Numbered from the stretch's first letter, positions 10,438-22,728 are shown. The stretch is DNA of 64,000 bases from Myotis daubentonii (GCF_963259705.1 NC_081840.1:149827549-149891548); one strand, 5' to 3'. A program made the numbers and translations. The notes: a model not told the origin generated them from the sequence alone.

Positions 10438-11770
10438 ATGAGTGGAGAGCATTGTGACACAAAATCTAAGAATAGGAGATACCTTCATTTCTAAGCCAAT
10501 TGAGAGTCAATATCAGAAAAGTTTATCAAAGGTAATAAGGTTGAAATTACTGAGCTAAGGTTCAGGGGCAAACTCCAAGTTGCTCATTCATCCTCTAAAT
10601 GCCTCTATAGAGGTTTATAGACAATCCTCCAGACCACCTCCTACTTTCGCTTTCCTACTTCACTGATTTCCTGTATTTGGACTTTGTGCCTTGTTCTCCT
10701 TCACTTAGGCTGGTTTGCTCCTTAACAAGCTCCTGGCTTTGACTTTGATCTTAAGTCTGCTCTCCATTCTGTCTCCCAAGTCACTGTGGCCTGGACACTT
10801 CACTAAGCACATTCTGCCCTAGAGCCTGGATGGAGAAAAATCAGGTAAGGAGTTAAACCAGCTGTAGGGGTGCAGGTTCCCACCTGCTGACCCTCAGGGC
10901 TGGTCCTAGGACAGGGGCTGTGCAGAAAAACAGCAGAGGCTGGGGACTGGCCAGGGCATGACACTCATGAATAGCTCCAAAGCTACCAGACTATGCCCTT
11001 GGATGAGTCCTTCAACCTGATTTATTATTTTATTGGCCCTTCTCTGACTTGCCTGTCTCCTTTATATCATTCCTGGAGTGTGGCAATCACAAGTTCACAT
11101 AGCAATTGAGGTGCAAATTAGCCCTGTTTGTGAACAAACTATGATAAAGTTTTGCTGGAAGTTTTCCCACATGCTGATAGGCTTATTTAGTCGCAATAAT
11201 AGACTGGAACATCTGAGGAGAGAGAATAATTTAGATATAATACTTCCTAACTTTGATTTTAAGAAGTCTTATTCTTAAGAGATTATCTTATTTAAAAAAA
11301 AATCAGTTTATATTCCTCTAAGTTTTTTTTCAGGTTTAAAATTTTTTAATTTGCATAATAAAAAGTGTGCATTTCAATAGTTAAAATAATTTGAACCCCC
11401 CCAAATGACACTCTGATTAAATTGTATTTGACAGCCTGCAGGACACCTTGGACCAGCTTGTTTTTCACTGGGATTCCACTGTCATCCCACCCAGTTTCTT
11501 CCTTCACCAGCAAGTAAGTTCTTTCCTTCCCTGCCAGCCAGACAGGCCGATGGGAGAGGCAGGCGTGGCCTTCATTGTCAGTAGGTCTCTGATGTGATAA
11601 GGGGCAGCACAGTCATTTAAACAGACCCAACCTCTTTGCATCTTAAAAAATTAAACCACTAAAAGCAGTAAAATAAGAAGGCAATGCTGTGGAATGTACA
11701 GTGCATATCAGCAGCGCACGCCTCATTATGATTCGCCTGCTTGCTTCTCCTATTCAATCGTTTCTTTTTA
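10438..11770. other. Intergenic, nothing recognised
   Basis: Frames are short; no splice-bounded coding pattern or repeat head seen. Confidence 0.5.
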
Positions 11771-11991
11771 AAAAATATATTTTATTGATTTTTTTTTTTT
11801 TTACAGAGAGGAAGGGAGAGGGATAGAGAGTTAGAAACATCGATGAGAGAGAAACATTGATCAGCTGCCTCTTGCACACCTCCTACTGGGGATGTGCCTG
11901 CAACCAAGGTACATGCCCTTGACTGGAATCGAACCTGGGACCTTTCAGTCCGCAGGCTGACGCTCCATTCACTGAGCCAAACTGGTTAGGG
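11771..11991 (-). mobile_element. Ves SINE
   Basis: ACAGAGAGGAAGGGAGAGGG, ATCGAACCTGGGACC and AACTGGTTAGGG (plus strand) show a minus-strand copy. Flanks CAATCGTTTCTTT and CAATCATTTCTTT are its target duplication. The next SINE begins about 20 bp further on. Confidence 0.9.
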
Positions 11992-12009
11992 CAATCATTT
12001 CTTTCTTAA

Positions 12010-12217
12010 AAGGTATCTTTTTATTGATTTCAGAGAGGAAGGGAGAGGGAGAGAGAGAGAAACATCAATGATGAGAGAGACTCATTGATTAGCTGCTTCC
12101 TACATGCCCCCTACTGGGGATCCAGCCTGCAACCCGGGCATGTGCCCTTCACATGAATCGAACCTGGGGCCCTTCAGTCCTCAGGCTGATGCTATTCACT
12201 GAGGCAAACCAGCTAGG
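12010..12217 (-). mobile_element. Ves SINE
   Basis: Second minus-strand copy directly after the previous one; ends AAACCAGCTAGGG. Confidence 0.9.
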
Positions 12218-12302
12218 GTGTGTTGTTATTTTTTTCCCCATTATTGGTTATTATGCCCACCCTAATACTCTTTCTTTGTTCAATTTAAAGTCAACCAAGC
12301 AG

Positions 12303-12655
12303 TACATTAATTTGCTAGCAAAATGGCATAAATTGGTGGTTTACACGGCAGAAAAGTTATCTCACAGTTCTGAAAGCTAGAAGTCCAAAACCAAAGTATT
12401 GGCAGGGTTGAATCCTTCAGAGTCTGTGAGGGAGGCCGTGGTAGCCTCAGACAAGCTTCGGCTTGTAGAAGGGTTCTCTGTTTCTGTCCAAACTTCCCCC
12501 TTTTAATAAGGACACAAGTCATATTGGATTAGGTCCCACCCAGATGACATCTTAATTTGATCATTTTCAAAGAGCCTATTTCCAAATAAGGTCACAGGTA
12601 CTGGGGATTAGGATTGCAACATCGTTTTTAAGGGAGAGAATTCAACCCATAGCAG
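12303..12655 (-). mobile_element. MLT1-type LTR, decayed
   Basis: TATCTCACAGTTCTGAAAGC, CAAGTCATATTGGATTAGGT and TTCAACCCATAGCAG follow the same order as the copy at 14.86 kb. Confidence 0.75.
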
Positions 12656-12879
12656 TTCCTAGCCTCAATTACACCTGCAAAATCCTTTCTGCCAAATACT
12701 CTAACATAATAACTGAAGCTGGGAGCAAGCTCATAGGGGCCATCTTAAAGTGGTTGTTTTCATTTACATTTCTGGTAGTGCCCATCTGTAAACGGCAAAA
12801 CTAGAGGGTGGCGAAAGAATTCAGAGCCAAGACTCAAACTTGTTAGAGAAGACTTATTAAGCAAGCGAAGAAAAAGCAT

Positions 12880-12972
12880 ACTCAAGGTGGGAGGAGGGCG
12901 GGGGCTGGAAGAGGTTAATGGGAGGAAAAGGAGGACCTATACTTTCAGCAACAAAGATTAAAAGAAAAAAAA
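12880..12972 (+). mobile_element. Short LINE-1 3'-end fragment
   Basis: GGTGGGAGGAGGGCGGGGGC then CTATACTTTCAGCAACAAAG and an A run: the same 3' UTR plan in 90 bp. Confidence 0.55.
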
Positions 12973-13017
12973 ATCATCAGAACACCCACGTAAAAGTATA
13001 CTCCAAAAGAAATTTTT

Positions 13018-13222
13018 AGCCCGGCCTGCGTTCTTAGTGGTTCAGCATCGACCTATGAACCAGGAGGTCATGGTTTGATTCCCGTCAGGGCACGTGCCTG
13101 GATTGAGGGCTCGATCTCCAATGGGGGCATGCAGGAGGCAGCCGATCGATCAGTCTCTCTCATTACTGATGTTTCTATCTCTTTCTCCCTCTCCCTTCCT
13201 CTTTGAAATCAACAAAAATATC

Positions 13223-13227
<5 letters not shown>
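13018..13227 (+). mobile_element. Ves SINE
   Basis: Variant head (GAACCAGGAGGTCATGG), tail CTCCCTCTCCCTTCCTC. Its A-rich end has become a TA/GA array, beyond which lies an inverted Ves copy. Confidence 0.88.

Positions 13228-13303
<76 letters not shown>
13228..13303. repeat. (TA)n-(GA)n microsatellite
   Basis: A TA run of about 44 bp passes into a GA run of about 30 bp between two Ves SINEs in opposite orientation. Confidence 0.95.
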
Positions 13304-13305
<2 letters not shown>

Positions 13306-13517
13306 AAATATATTTTATTGATTTTTTACAGAGAAGAAGGGAGAGGGATAGAGAGTTAGAAACATCAATGAGAGAGAAACATCGATTAGCTGCCTCCTGC
13401 ACGCCCCCCACTGGGGATGTGCCCGCAACCAAGGTACATGCCCTTGACCGGAATCGAACCTGGGACCCTTGAGTCCGCAGGCTGACGCTCTATCCACTGA
13501 GCCAAACCAGTTCGGCA
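13306..13517 (-). mobile_element. Ves SINE
   Basis: TATTTTATTGATTTTTTACA to GAGCCAAACCAGTTCGGC on the plus strand; inverted relative to the copy at 13.0 kb. Confidence 0.92.
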
Positions 13518-13972
13518 ATATATATATTTTTTAAAAAAGCAAAATTTTTAGCAAGCAGCTCAAAGAGCTGCCTCAGGGGTTTGGGCTAGGGCTCCTTTAA
13601 CCCCTCCCATCGAAGGGGAGGTTAACTGTTTCCTCTTTGAGCTGACCTATCAGGGCTTGTCCCGTCATCTTCTGTCCTTGAATGGAAGTTAGATGGGGCT
13701 TTTCTCCAGCCCCCTTGTTCTTCTCTACTGGTGGAGGTCCACCACATGACTAGCTACATGTCAGGAGAAAAAGGTCAGGGGAGGATCTGACCTGCATGAC
13801 CAGAGAAGATCTAGGGGAGGAAAGGGTGCCTTAGGGGTGAGGTCCTCATGAACAGTGCTTATCTCCAATACTTGTTCTACCAGTTTTTCCCATTGTTGGG
13901 TGTCCAGGATGTTCTGCCGTGGTGATCTTATACCTGGCCCATTGTCCTTGCTCTGCTCATGTCTGTCTAATT

Positions 13973-14198
13973 CAGTGGTTCTCAACCTTCCTAATGCTGC
14001 GACCCTTTAATACAGTTCCTCATGTTGTGGTGACCCCCAACCATAAAATTATTTTTGTTGCTACTTCATAACTGTAATTTTGCTACTATTATGAATCGTA
14101 ATATAAATATCTGATATGCAGGATGTATTTAGGCGACCCCTGTGAAAGGGTTGTTCGACCGCCCAAAAGGGTCGCGACCCACAGGTTGAGAACCGCTG
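13973..14198. mobile_element. SPIN-type non-autonomous hAT transposon
   Basis: Terminal inverted repeats CAGTGGTTCTCAACCT and AGGTTGAGAACCGCTG, with GCTGCGACCCTTTAATACAG and TCATGTTGTGGTGACCCCCA inside, match the SPIN family as I remember it; SPIN is known for horizontal spread among tetrapods including vesper bats. At 226 bp it lacks the transposase. The expected 8-bp duplication is not evident (GTCTAATT left, GATTGCCT right). Confidence 0.88.
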
Positions 14199-14855
14199 GA
14201 TTGCCTACCACATATCAGATTATGCTCAAAGCACTCCTTATGGACAAAAAGTAATGCCTTCCAGAGGGTAGAATCTAGAGAAGGTCTAGTTCTAATCATG
14301 TAAGGGTTTGAAAGTCTGGAGAATTATTATACATTTAAATGTTAAAACTATTACATCACTTTTAATTTTCTTTAATTATTATTTATGTGAAAATATAGAT
14401 TGTTTTAAAAGTGTTATTTTATCTTAAGGAACATATATATAGAAAGATAGCAGCAGGGAATTAAGATATTCAGAGCTATGGTAATTGTAACTGTAAAAGA
14501 GTCATTTATTACTTAATGAATTTTACTTTATATGGGTGCTAATTGCATTTGCTAGACTTTCAGCAGTGTGCGGTGTCCAAAGAGTTACCTCTGACATGAG
14601 CAAAAATACATTTTTAGATTTCAGGACTCATATGTAGACTTGGTAATGATTTCTAACACCAGATAACATTAGCAGTGCTTTGTATAGCTCCTAGGTGAAA
14701 CGCTTTTTATTTTACAGCATACTATACAGAAAAATCTATAGATTGTAGTGTGAATTAAATTTGAAATATGTAGTTACGACATGTCACGGCTTAGGGTCTC
14801 AATGACTCAGCAATTACAAGCACTATCTTTCTAGGAGAAAACGGAACACAGTGAT
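14199..14855. other. Intergenic, nothing recognised
   Basis: AT-rich sequence between the SPIN element and an MLT1 LTR. Confidence 0.5.
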
Positions 14856-15212
14856 TGTATTAGCTTGCTAGGGCCACCATAACAAAATACCATGGGCTGG
14901 GTGGCTTGAATAACATAAATCTATTTTCTCACAGTTCTGCAGGGTCAAGTCCAAGATCAAAGTGTTGGTAGGCTTGGTTCTCCTGAGGCCCCCTCTCTCC
15001 TTGGTTTCTCACTGTGTCCTCACGTGGATTTCCCCATGGTGTCTCTTTGCATGTCCAAATTTCCTCTTCTTGTGAGGACACCAGTCAGATTGGATTAGGA
15101 CCCACCTTAACTCAATCATCACTTTAAAAGCCCTATTTCCAGATATGGTCACATATTGAGAGGTTAGGGCTTCAACATATGAATTTGGGAGGAAATAGTT
15201 CAGCCCATAACA
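14856..15212 (-). mobile_element. MLT1-type LTR (ERVL-MaLR)
   Basis: TGTATTAGCTTGCTAGGGCC, ATTTTCTCACAGTTCTGCAG and TTCAACATATGAATTTGGGA to GCCCATAACAG are antisense MLT1A-type text common to placental mammals. Confidence 0.82.
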
Positions 15213-15271
15213 GTGGTCAAGCTTGTGAGTTTTAGAATCAGTGAAACTAATGTCAAAAGTCATGCTTTCAG

Positions 15272-15556
15272 CACTGTATCAGTCAGGATGGGCCAGGTTT
15301 GACTGCAGTGATAAACAATCCCAAGATAAAGATTTATTTTTCACTCATGCTCTATGCTCACTGTGGATTGGCTGGGTTCCCTGTTCTCTATTGTCCTGAC
15401 TCCAGAACCCAAGTTGACGGAGCTGACATCAATATCTGAAACATTGATGACAGGCGGAAAAAGCACTGAGGCAAATTTCACACTGACTCCTCATGGGAAA
15501 TCAAGTCTGACCAGTGCCTGGAAGGAACATAAACTGGAATATTTGTAAGTAGCCTC
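15272..15556 (-). mobile_element. Ancient MaLR/MER-type LTR
   Basis: CTGTATCAGTCAGGATGGGC at the start and ATAAACTGGAATATTTGTAA near the end resemble antisense ERVL-type LTR text. Family uncertain. Confidence 0.5.
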
Positions 15557-15574
15557 AATATCAATGGAAACCAC

Positions 15575-15653
15575 TTACTAGTAAGTGCCATTAGGTAAGT
15601 TATTTAATCCTTTCAGGCCTCTTTTTTTTTCTGAATGTAAAAGTACATAATAG
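15575..15653 (+). mobile_element. MIR, left part (split by LTR)
   Basis: GGTAAGTTATTTAATCCTTT then CAGGCCTC is MIR text; the remainder lies at 16,284-16,366. Confidence 0.65.
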
Positions 15654-16283
15654 TGAAAGGAGTTTTAGGGGTAAAATAGGCAGGTTTAGGAGTTTTAGGA
15701 ATAAAGAGGGCCCATGGGGGAGGAATGTATAGGTGAGGGCTTGGAGCCTTTAGAAGGCATACATTCACAGGGGGGGGGGAAAAGTGCCACAGGATAAGGG
15801 GAGGAAGCTATCCACTCACAGAAGATAGGGAAAAGCGACAGGGTATAAAGAAAAAGGAAACAAACTTTCATATAGCACAGAGAAATGCCGACAAATGGTA
15901 GAAAAAGGAGAACAGATTTTCACAGGAGATAGAGAAATGTTACAAGATAAGGGAGAGAGGAAAAGAGGGGTACCACGTGGGGTTTGGGCTTTGAAACTGA
16001 TATTCTGCAAAAAGAGTGACCAATCATAAGGGAGCATGAAGAAACAAAGAACTAGAGCATTTATAAAGCTTAGAAAAAGGGGCCCAGTGGGTTACCCCCT
16101 TGGAGTCCCTTCCATATGTGGGCGCCTGTATTTGCTTCCAATAAATTTCTGCCCTTTTCATCTACCACCTTTGTCTGTGGCCTCATTCTTCGAATCCATC
16201 TGGACAAGGACCCGGGAAAGAAACCACCCTTGCATCCTGCTCAGGACAACAAGCTGAATCCACAGCAATACTGAAACATGTCA
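15654..16283 (+). mobile_element. Solo LTR, relative of 9565-10124, inside a MIR
   Basis: Starts TGAAAGGAGTTTTAGG, has CATTTATAAAGC (TATA), CCAATAAATTTCTGCC and CTTCGAATCCATCTGGAC as in the first copy. MIR sequence continues on both sides. The right end and duplication are not exact. Confidence 0.78.
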
Positions 16284-16366
16284 CATAAGGTTCTTGTGAA
16301 GGTTAGATAATGAAAATAATGCACTTACATAGTGTTTGGAAAGGTTAAATGCTCAATGTCTGTTAG
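16284..16366 (+). mobile_element. MIR, right part (split by LTR)
   Basis: TTCTTGTGAAGGTTAGATAA to AAATGCTCAATGTCTGTTAG completes the MIR after the LTR. Confidence 0.65.

Positions 16367-16399
<33 letters not shown>
16367..16399. repeat. (TTA)n microsatellite
   Basis: About 11 ATT units at the end of a MIR. Confidence 0.95.
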
Positions 16400-16405
<6 letters not shown>

Positions 16406-16489
16406 ACTGTAAATAGGATTAGAAATTTCTTCAGATGGGAGCAATGTAGAGATCTAGTCAACTCTTTCAAAAAAATAAAAATAAAATAA

Positions 16490-16620
16490 ATGTGGAAACA
16501 GAGGCCCAGAGTGGATAAGTGACTTACAGATGGAATAGAACCCAAGTGTGAACATTTGTAACTTTAGCCCATCATTCTCTGTACTGTGCTGACTTTCACA
16601 GTCTGCTTTAAGCACATAGA
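16490..16620 (-). mobile_element. MIR SINE
   Basis: GTGGAAACAGAGGCCCAGAG then AAGTGACTTACAG and AACCCAAGTGTGAAC is antisense MIR text. Confidence 0.65.
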
Positions 16621-17213
16621 CTATAATGGTAATTTATAGAGTTTGGGAGAATTCCAGATCCTGTAATACTTTAATGGACTGGGAGACAAGAAGTGCTTTA
16701 GGCAGAGTCTCTTTATCAATAGGTTAGTGGTTGTAAAATAGGGACAGGAACCCATAGGGAAAAATCCAGATGAGCTGCTGAAAATGAGAAAGAAATGAGA
16801 AGAAAAATGCTGCCAAACCTGACAGCTGGCACCACTACACGAGAACAAGGAGTCACCTGAGCTGACAGGTGGGTATGAACTGAGTATAGAAAATACTAGA
16901 GAGAAAAGAGCAGCAAGAGTGTCCACAGATGCCTTCCTCACAGGTATGACCCCTTTATGAACATATTTCCTGAATTAATATTCACACTAGGGAAGTGGTC
17001 TCTCTATTGGGAATAACAAGACATCTCAACATCTCCTTGGGCAAACAGCAGTTTGCCTTCGAGGGGTCTGCTCTTTCCTGTATCTTGCAGAATGCCCAGG
17101 AGAGGTGCCAATTCTTCCCTGTTTCTCCCAATTCCTGGCGAACATTAGATTGTCATTTAGGAATGCAGTCTACTGAAAGATGTTCTGGCTTTTTAAAAAA
17201 ATTAACAATGCTG
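16621..17213. other. Intergenic, nothing recognised
   Basis: A 106-codon minus-strand frame (16,621-16,941) has no recognisable domain and biased composition; not supported as a gene. Confidence 0.5.
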
Positions 17214-17229
17214 CAAAACAGAATTTCTG

Positions 17230-17469
17230 GCCCTAGCTGGTTTGTCTCAGCAGACAGAGCGACAGCCTGTGGACTGAAAGGCCCTCGGTTCCATTCCAGT
17301 TAGGGGCACATGCCTGGGTTGTGGGCTCGGTCCCCCGTGGGGGGCGTGCAGGAGGCAGCTGATCAATGATTCTCTGTCATCATTGGCGTTTCTATCTCTT
17401 CCTCTCTCTTCCTTTCTGAAATAAATTAAATATACATATATTTAAAAATAAATAAATTAAAAAACAAAA
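17230..17469 (+). mobile_element. Ves SINE
   Basis: GCCCTAGCTGGTTTGTCTCA head. A 16-bp exact duplication, CAAAACAGAATTTCTG, at 17,214-17,229 and 17,470-17,485. Confidence 0.94.
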
Positions 17470-17499
17470 CAAAACAGAATTTCTGAGAGAGCCAGAATT

Positions 17500-17741
17500 A
17501 TGTGGAATCAATTTGTCCCAGGCATATATTCATTTGAGAACACAGAATTTGGAATCTGCCCAAGTGACCTGGGTTATAACTCTAACTCCAGTCATTTTAA
17601 TTATGTGACTTGTACAGGATACTTAATGTCCACAAGCATCCATTTCCCTGTCAATAAAACAGAGATAATAATAGTATGTACATAACTCCTGAGGTTGTTG
17701 TGAAGATTAAGTGACATCCATCGTCAAGAAATGTTAGCTGC
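17500..17741 (+). mobile_element. MIR SINE, interrupted by Ves
   Basis: GAATTTGGAATCTGCC, ATGTGACTTGTACAGG and GAGGTTGTTGTGAAGATTAA follow MIR order. The end (AATGTTAGTTGC) reappears after the Ves at 17,963. Confidence 0.75.
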
Positions 17742-17947
17742 TGCCCAGTCAGCACGGCTCAGTGGTTGAAGGTCGACCTATGAACCAGGAGGTCACAATT
17801 CGATTCCTGGTCAGGACACATGCCCAGGTTGTGAGCTTGATCCCCAGTGTGGGCTGTGCAGGAGGCAGCCAATTAATGATTCTCTATCATCATTGATGTT
17901 TCTCTCTCTCTCCCTTCCTCACTGAAATAAAAAGCTATATTTAAAAA
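17742..17947 (+). mobile_element. Ves SINE inside MIR
   Basis: Variant head GAACCAGGAGGTCACAATTC. Duplication AAGAAATGTTAGYTGC at 17,726-17,741 and 17,948-17,963. Confidence 0.92.
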
Positions 17948-18895
17948 AAGAAATGTTAGTTGCAATCATTATCCTCATTGTCACACTAACAGAGTTTCTT
18001 CAGACACAAATCAGTTTCAGAATGAATTTTTAAAATGAAATCTATCTTTCCTTTGTAAATCTGATAGTGAAGATAAAGCTTTTTAGCTTTATTCTCATTT
18101 ATTTTTGTTAGTGGAATTAACTTTCAGCATGCTAAATTTATGTTTATATTCAGGAAAATATCGCTTACTAAATTTTCTTGGGTTAGAAATCTGTGCATAA
18201 ATGTAATAGATTTTCTTAATGTGAAGGGAGTCCAATTTTGATGAAAAGAATACTAAATTTGACCATCAAGAAACTTACATTTTTATGCAAGAACATGGTT
18301 AGTCACCAGCTAGATGGCCTCGGACTATTACTTTAACCCTTTGCTTCCTTACTCATCAAATTTAGTATCTAATGAGGTCTGACTGGGTAAGCAAAGAGGA
18401 TTCAAAAGAAGTTCAAAGTCTCAATTTGAACAATTGTAAGAATAATCATGCCTCTAACAAAAATATGGAAGTTAGAAAGAAAAAATAGTCTGTTGTGCAT
18501 GAACATAAACTTGCTTTTAAACGTGTCGAGTTTGAGAATGATGGTGGAACGTCTGAATGGAAATATCTAGGCATCAGTTGGAAATCCACAATTGGATTTC
18601 AGCAGCAATGTTAAGGCAGAAAATGTCCATGTTAGGACCGTTACATAGAACACTTGACATTATTAAAGTGAATGATAATGTTGATGATAAATATGCAGAT
18701 ATGAAAAGAGCTAGAAGGCTAGCAAATTATATTTGGGAAAAGGAGTGGAAATTGGAGAAGAAATCAGTGGGACATTACAACAGTGTGGTGCCACAGGTAT
18801 AAATGTGCACTTCTCTGTGGTCAGCAGTGATGTGTGAAGGAGTAGGTAAGGACTGTGCAAATTGACTACCCCCTAGCCTCACCATCCCCATGCTG

Positions 18896-18899
<4 letters not shown>

Positions 18900-18947
<48 letters not shown>
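18900..18947. repeat. (CA)n microsatellite
   Basis: About 23 CA units. Confidence 0.97.
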
Positions 18948-20430
18948 GTATTTGGGCTTAATTAAGCACTGAATAGGCCACCAACTTCTAACTCCTGACA
19001 ACAAGGGAAGAGAATGTCAAGAAAAATCCAGAAACAAAATGTCGGTGACAGCAGGAAATCCAAATCATGAGACTCGGGAGTAAAAGTCCACTGAGTTTAA
19101 CTCTGAGAAATTGTCTGTGGCTTTGAACAGTGCTTGTTCCTCAGTGGAGTGGGCTGGTGAGAAGTCATATAGTTGGGAATTGGCAGAAAAGTGACTGATG
19201 AAGAAGTGGGGAGAAATCCCAGTTCAGGAGTGAAAAGGAGACTTGGTATGATAGTCAAAGGGAAAAGGGGGAAGGAAAGAGAAACATGCTGTGCATGGGG
19301 GCACAGGGAAGAAAGGCCATTTTGAGGAAACGGTTGAGGTGAGATCACAGAGCACCCATGTAACCAAGCAGAGTGAAGCTTTGAAACATTCATCTCACAT
19401 ACTGATAATCCTTTAAATATTTACTCATCGGGCATAGATTAGTTTAGTCGAGAACTCTGTTAAAAGCAACTTCTGTTTCTAGAATTCATCATTATTTTAA
19501 GCAAAGGTATAGACTCTACATAGACTGATTGACGAGCATGTTGATGTTAAAATGTGATTACCTTAGCAATTTGAATGAGTGACCCCCCTCCCCAACTTTT
19601 CTTTTTCTTTATCTAATTATAATAATCCCCAAGGAGCCTTGTTTTGCTCCATCGCTGCATCTAATGTTGGCCCTCAGTGACTCCTTCCCAACCTACTGCA
19701 TCCAACGTTTATGAGAAGGGGGAGCTAACAAACTAATTAGAGCAGTAGCTTAAGAAAATATGAATAGTGGTACAGGCCCACACCAAAAAGGCTTACATGC
19801 ACAGAAATCAAGCTTTGGGGCTTGCCCAGCCATCCAAAACTGCTAACCTCAGACTTTATCTCACACTTGGAACATTGGTATTGTTTTGCTTTGTTTTGTA
19901 CTTTAGCACACTACATAGAGGTTTGACATACTCATAGAATAAAAACTGCTTTTCAATGTAGATGAGATCTACATTAGGAAAAGTATGCATGAGAAAATTT
20001 GGGAATATAACCCAACCATTTTGCCATTAGTAAAAATATGCAAATTGAAAAAAATAATAAAATCTACTTTAGCTGTTAAAATTTTGAGGATGGCTATAAA
20101 TTGGTTAATTTTTTGTGTCAAATAAAAACACAACAGCACATGTTGTCTCCGCCAAATACCTATCTCTGTTGATATTCTGTGGCCTTTGTATAATCATTAA
20201 GTGGAAGGAAAATTTTTACAAAAAGTTATGTTGACACGCTCATGTTCCTGTACAATGAATATTTATATCTGCATCTTGAAGTTAAAAGACTTTGAGGAAA
20301 AGGTAAAGAAAAGAATAGGCATTGTAAGTGGGTGCACCAAATTGAAGATGTTGGGCTAAAAGTGGGATCGTGGATGTTTTTTATTTCTCCTTTTGCTCAT
20401 CTACAATTGCTTTCATTGCTGTTCTTGTAA

Positions 20431-20462
20431 AAACAAACAAACAAACAAACAAACAAACAAAC
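20431..20462. repeat. (AAAC)n microsatellite
   Basis: Seven to eight AAAC units. Confidence 0.95.
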
Positions 20463-20544
20463 ACAAAGATGAGCAAGATCTGACTATGCCTCACATAAAA
20501 TATATGGCAAAGTTTGTGCTTTTGTAAGAATGGTCTTTTAAAAA

Positions 20545-20761
20545 TATATATATATTTTTTTATTGATTTCAGAGAGGAAGGGAGAAGGATAGAGAGATAG
20601 AAACATCAACGATGAGAGAAAATCATTGATGGCTGCCTCCTGCACACCCCCTACTGGGGATCGAGCCCACAACCCAGGCATGTGCCACTGGCTGGAATCC
20701 AACCTGGGACCCTTCAGTCCACAGTCTGACGATCTATCCACTGCGCCAAATCGGCTAGGGC
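20545..20761 (-). mobile_element. Ves SINE
   Basis: TTTTATTGATTTCAGAGAGG to CAAATCGGCTAGGGC. Flanks TGTAAGAATGGTCTTTT and TGTAAGAGTGGTTTTTT form the duplication. Confidence 0.92.
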
Positions 20762-22569
20762 TGTAAGAGTGGTTTTTTGGTATAAACAGACTAAGTTATA
20801 ACCTTATAACCAGAAAAGGAAAAATCAAATATTCCAGCATTCTCCTTCTTTTACAGTGGTCTACCATGTTTCTAGCCTGTTTTCTCAGGCTCCTTTTTCA
20901 TGAGTATAAGTGACTTTTTTTCTTTATTAGCAGTTTTATTTTCTATTTGATCTTTTTCTCCCCCACAAGTGATAAGATTCCCCTTCCTAAACAAATAATG
21001 CTCTTTGCCTCATCTATAAACCGAAATGTGATATCCTTATTTAGTAAGTTATCTTGGGTCTTTTAGGGAAGCCAGCTATATTCAGAACAATCTGAATTAC
21101 ATATGTAGATAAACCAATCAATCAGTTGTGATTCAGTCCATGGTGACAAAATTTACAAGGACTTCAAGGTGGATGCCACACCAAACTCTTGCCCACATTA
21201 ATGTTGAGTTAACTGACTATTATAATTAAAGCATTTCTTGAACTTATTTTACTTTAGTATAAGCAGGTATAACTGATGTTCTCTTTATTTTATAAGTGTC
21301 ATTATTCTTTAAGAAGAATCTGATAGTGGAGATGATCAGCTTGCTTTTTGATTTTAACTCTGAATTGTTATATGTTTTGCTGGTAATTTATTTTAATCAA
21401 CATATTATTTTTAAATGTGAAAATATGTTATGCACCTAAAATTTACTATCAAGTTACATCATCTTTTAAAAAATTGAAGTAAATGGACATACAAAATAGA
21501 TTTGGAGCCATCATAGTAAAAATAAACATGTACTTGTAAATGACAATCTGTCATTTCTGGGGATGTTTAAATTGACATTTTTGTGTCTCAGCAAACATCC
21601 AATTTGGACAGAATCAGGAGTTAAAAAAATAACATATCCAACCTGAGCCATAATTTCTTATTTGCAAATATAAGAACTCTGTCATTTGAAATAAAACCAA
21701 CTTCTTTTTATTATTTCAAGAAGTGCCCTTACTTATCCAAGAGTAGTACAGAGAATAAATAACCAAGGCCACGAAACAATCCCTGTGAGATTGCCAATTT
21801 TGTAACAAAATGTTAAATATTAGCTTCTAAACATTCTCTTTTTGAATATTTCTCAAATTCATTGTGTTATTACATATTTTTCTACCACCATAATTTTTAT
21901 AATTGTATCTTCATGTTTTAAACCAAACACATCAGTCCATTTTATTGTAGAACATAGAAATATGTTTATGGTATGACTATAATGCTTATAAGCACACATA
22001 ATTTCAGTCTCTAAAATATTCTGTATAATTTGCAATGAACAATAAATCTTTGAAAAACATTTCAAGTGGATGTACCTTAAGATCAAAGTTTTCAGCACTT
22101 CCATAAGGTCATGAAGTAGTTATTGGATAAGCTCCAAAAAGATCTCAACAGATATTGATGGGTAATTAAATCATAACTCATAAAGTATATTGCTTGGTCT
22201 TTTATTATACGAATTCCTTCTTTTTTCTTTTTAGATATATAAGCCCACATTACCTCGTTTCAGATTTTTTTAAATTCTTTATTACTTTGTCATTTCACAC
22301 CATGAAAAATGCTCATTCTTAGCAGCCTATCGAAATAATTGAAGAAAAATTGATTCAGATATTTTAATCAAATCCATTAGTTATAGGTAGCCCATTCAGT
22401 AGAGTAATTGAGAGAAAACTTCAGATTTGTTGCTCTGGAAAGGAAAAACTACCCTGCAAAACTTTGACTGATGTTGGTGTTCAAATGGTTCTTGAAATTG
22501 TTTGTGATTATTCAGAAAGACATTCACCACGCTGACATACTCCAAAGCAACACTGTAGAGTGAAAAAAG
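20762..22569. other. AT-rich intergenic DNA
   Basis: No young repeat and no coding pattern seen. Confidence 0.5.
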
Positions 22570-22728
22570 CTCTGCTTGTGAATCAGAGTATCTGTTTGCC
22601 TCTCCTATTGCCATGTCCTCATGCAGAAAATGATGACAATAATAATGATCGCTCAGGTGGTAAATAATGCACTGGAAACTGCCTGCCACATAATCAACTC
22701 ACAATAGATGTTACTTTTCCCCCTTTGA
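22570..22728 (+). mobile_element. MIR SINE, decayed
   Basis: GCTTGTGAATCAGAGTATCT, ATGCAGAAAATGATGACAAT and GCCTGCCACATAATCAACTC resemble MIR in order. Confidence 0.55.

Larger units (their letters stand above)
17964..20544. other. Intergenic, mostly unique-looking DNA
   Basis: A CA repeat (18.9 kb) and an AAAC repeat (20.4 kb) are the only clear features. Frames under 100 codons show no known domains. Confidence 0.5.

Noticed and set aside
9565..16283. The two related LTRs as the two ends of one provirus
   Set aside because: The 9.565-kb LTR has its own 4-bp duplication, the other is inside a MIR, and the DNA between holds SPIN, MLT1 and no retroviral genes. They are separate solo LTRs.
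16621..16941. 106-codon minus-strand frame with Ser/Phe-rich text
   Set aside because: Hydrophobic, serine-rich composition of antisense purine-rich DNA; no motif.
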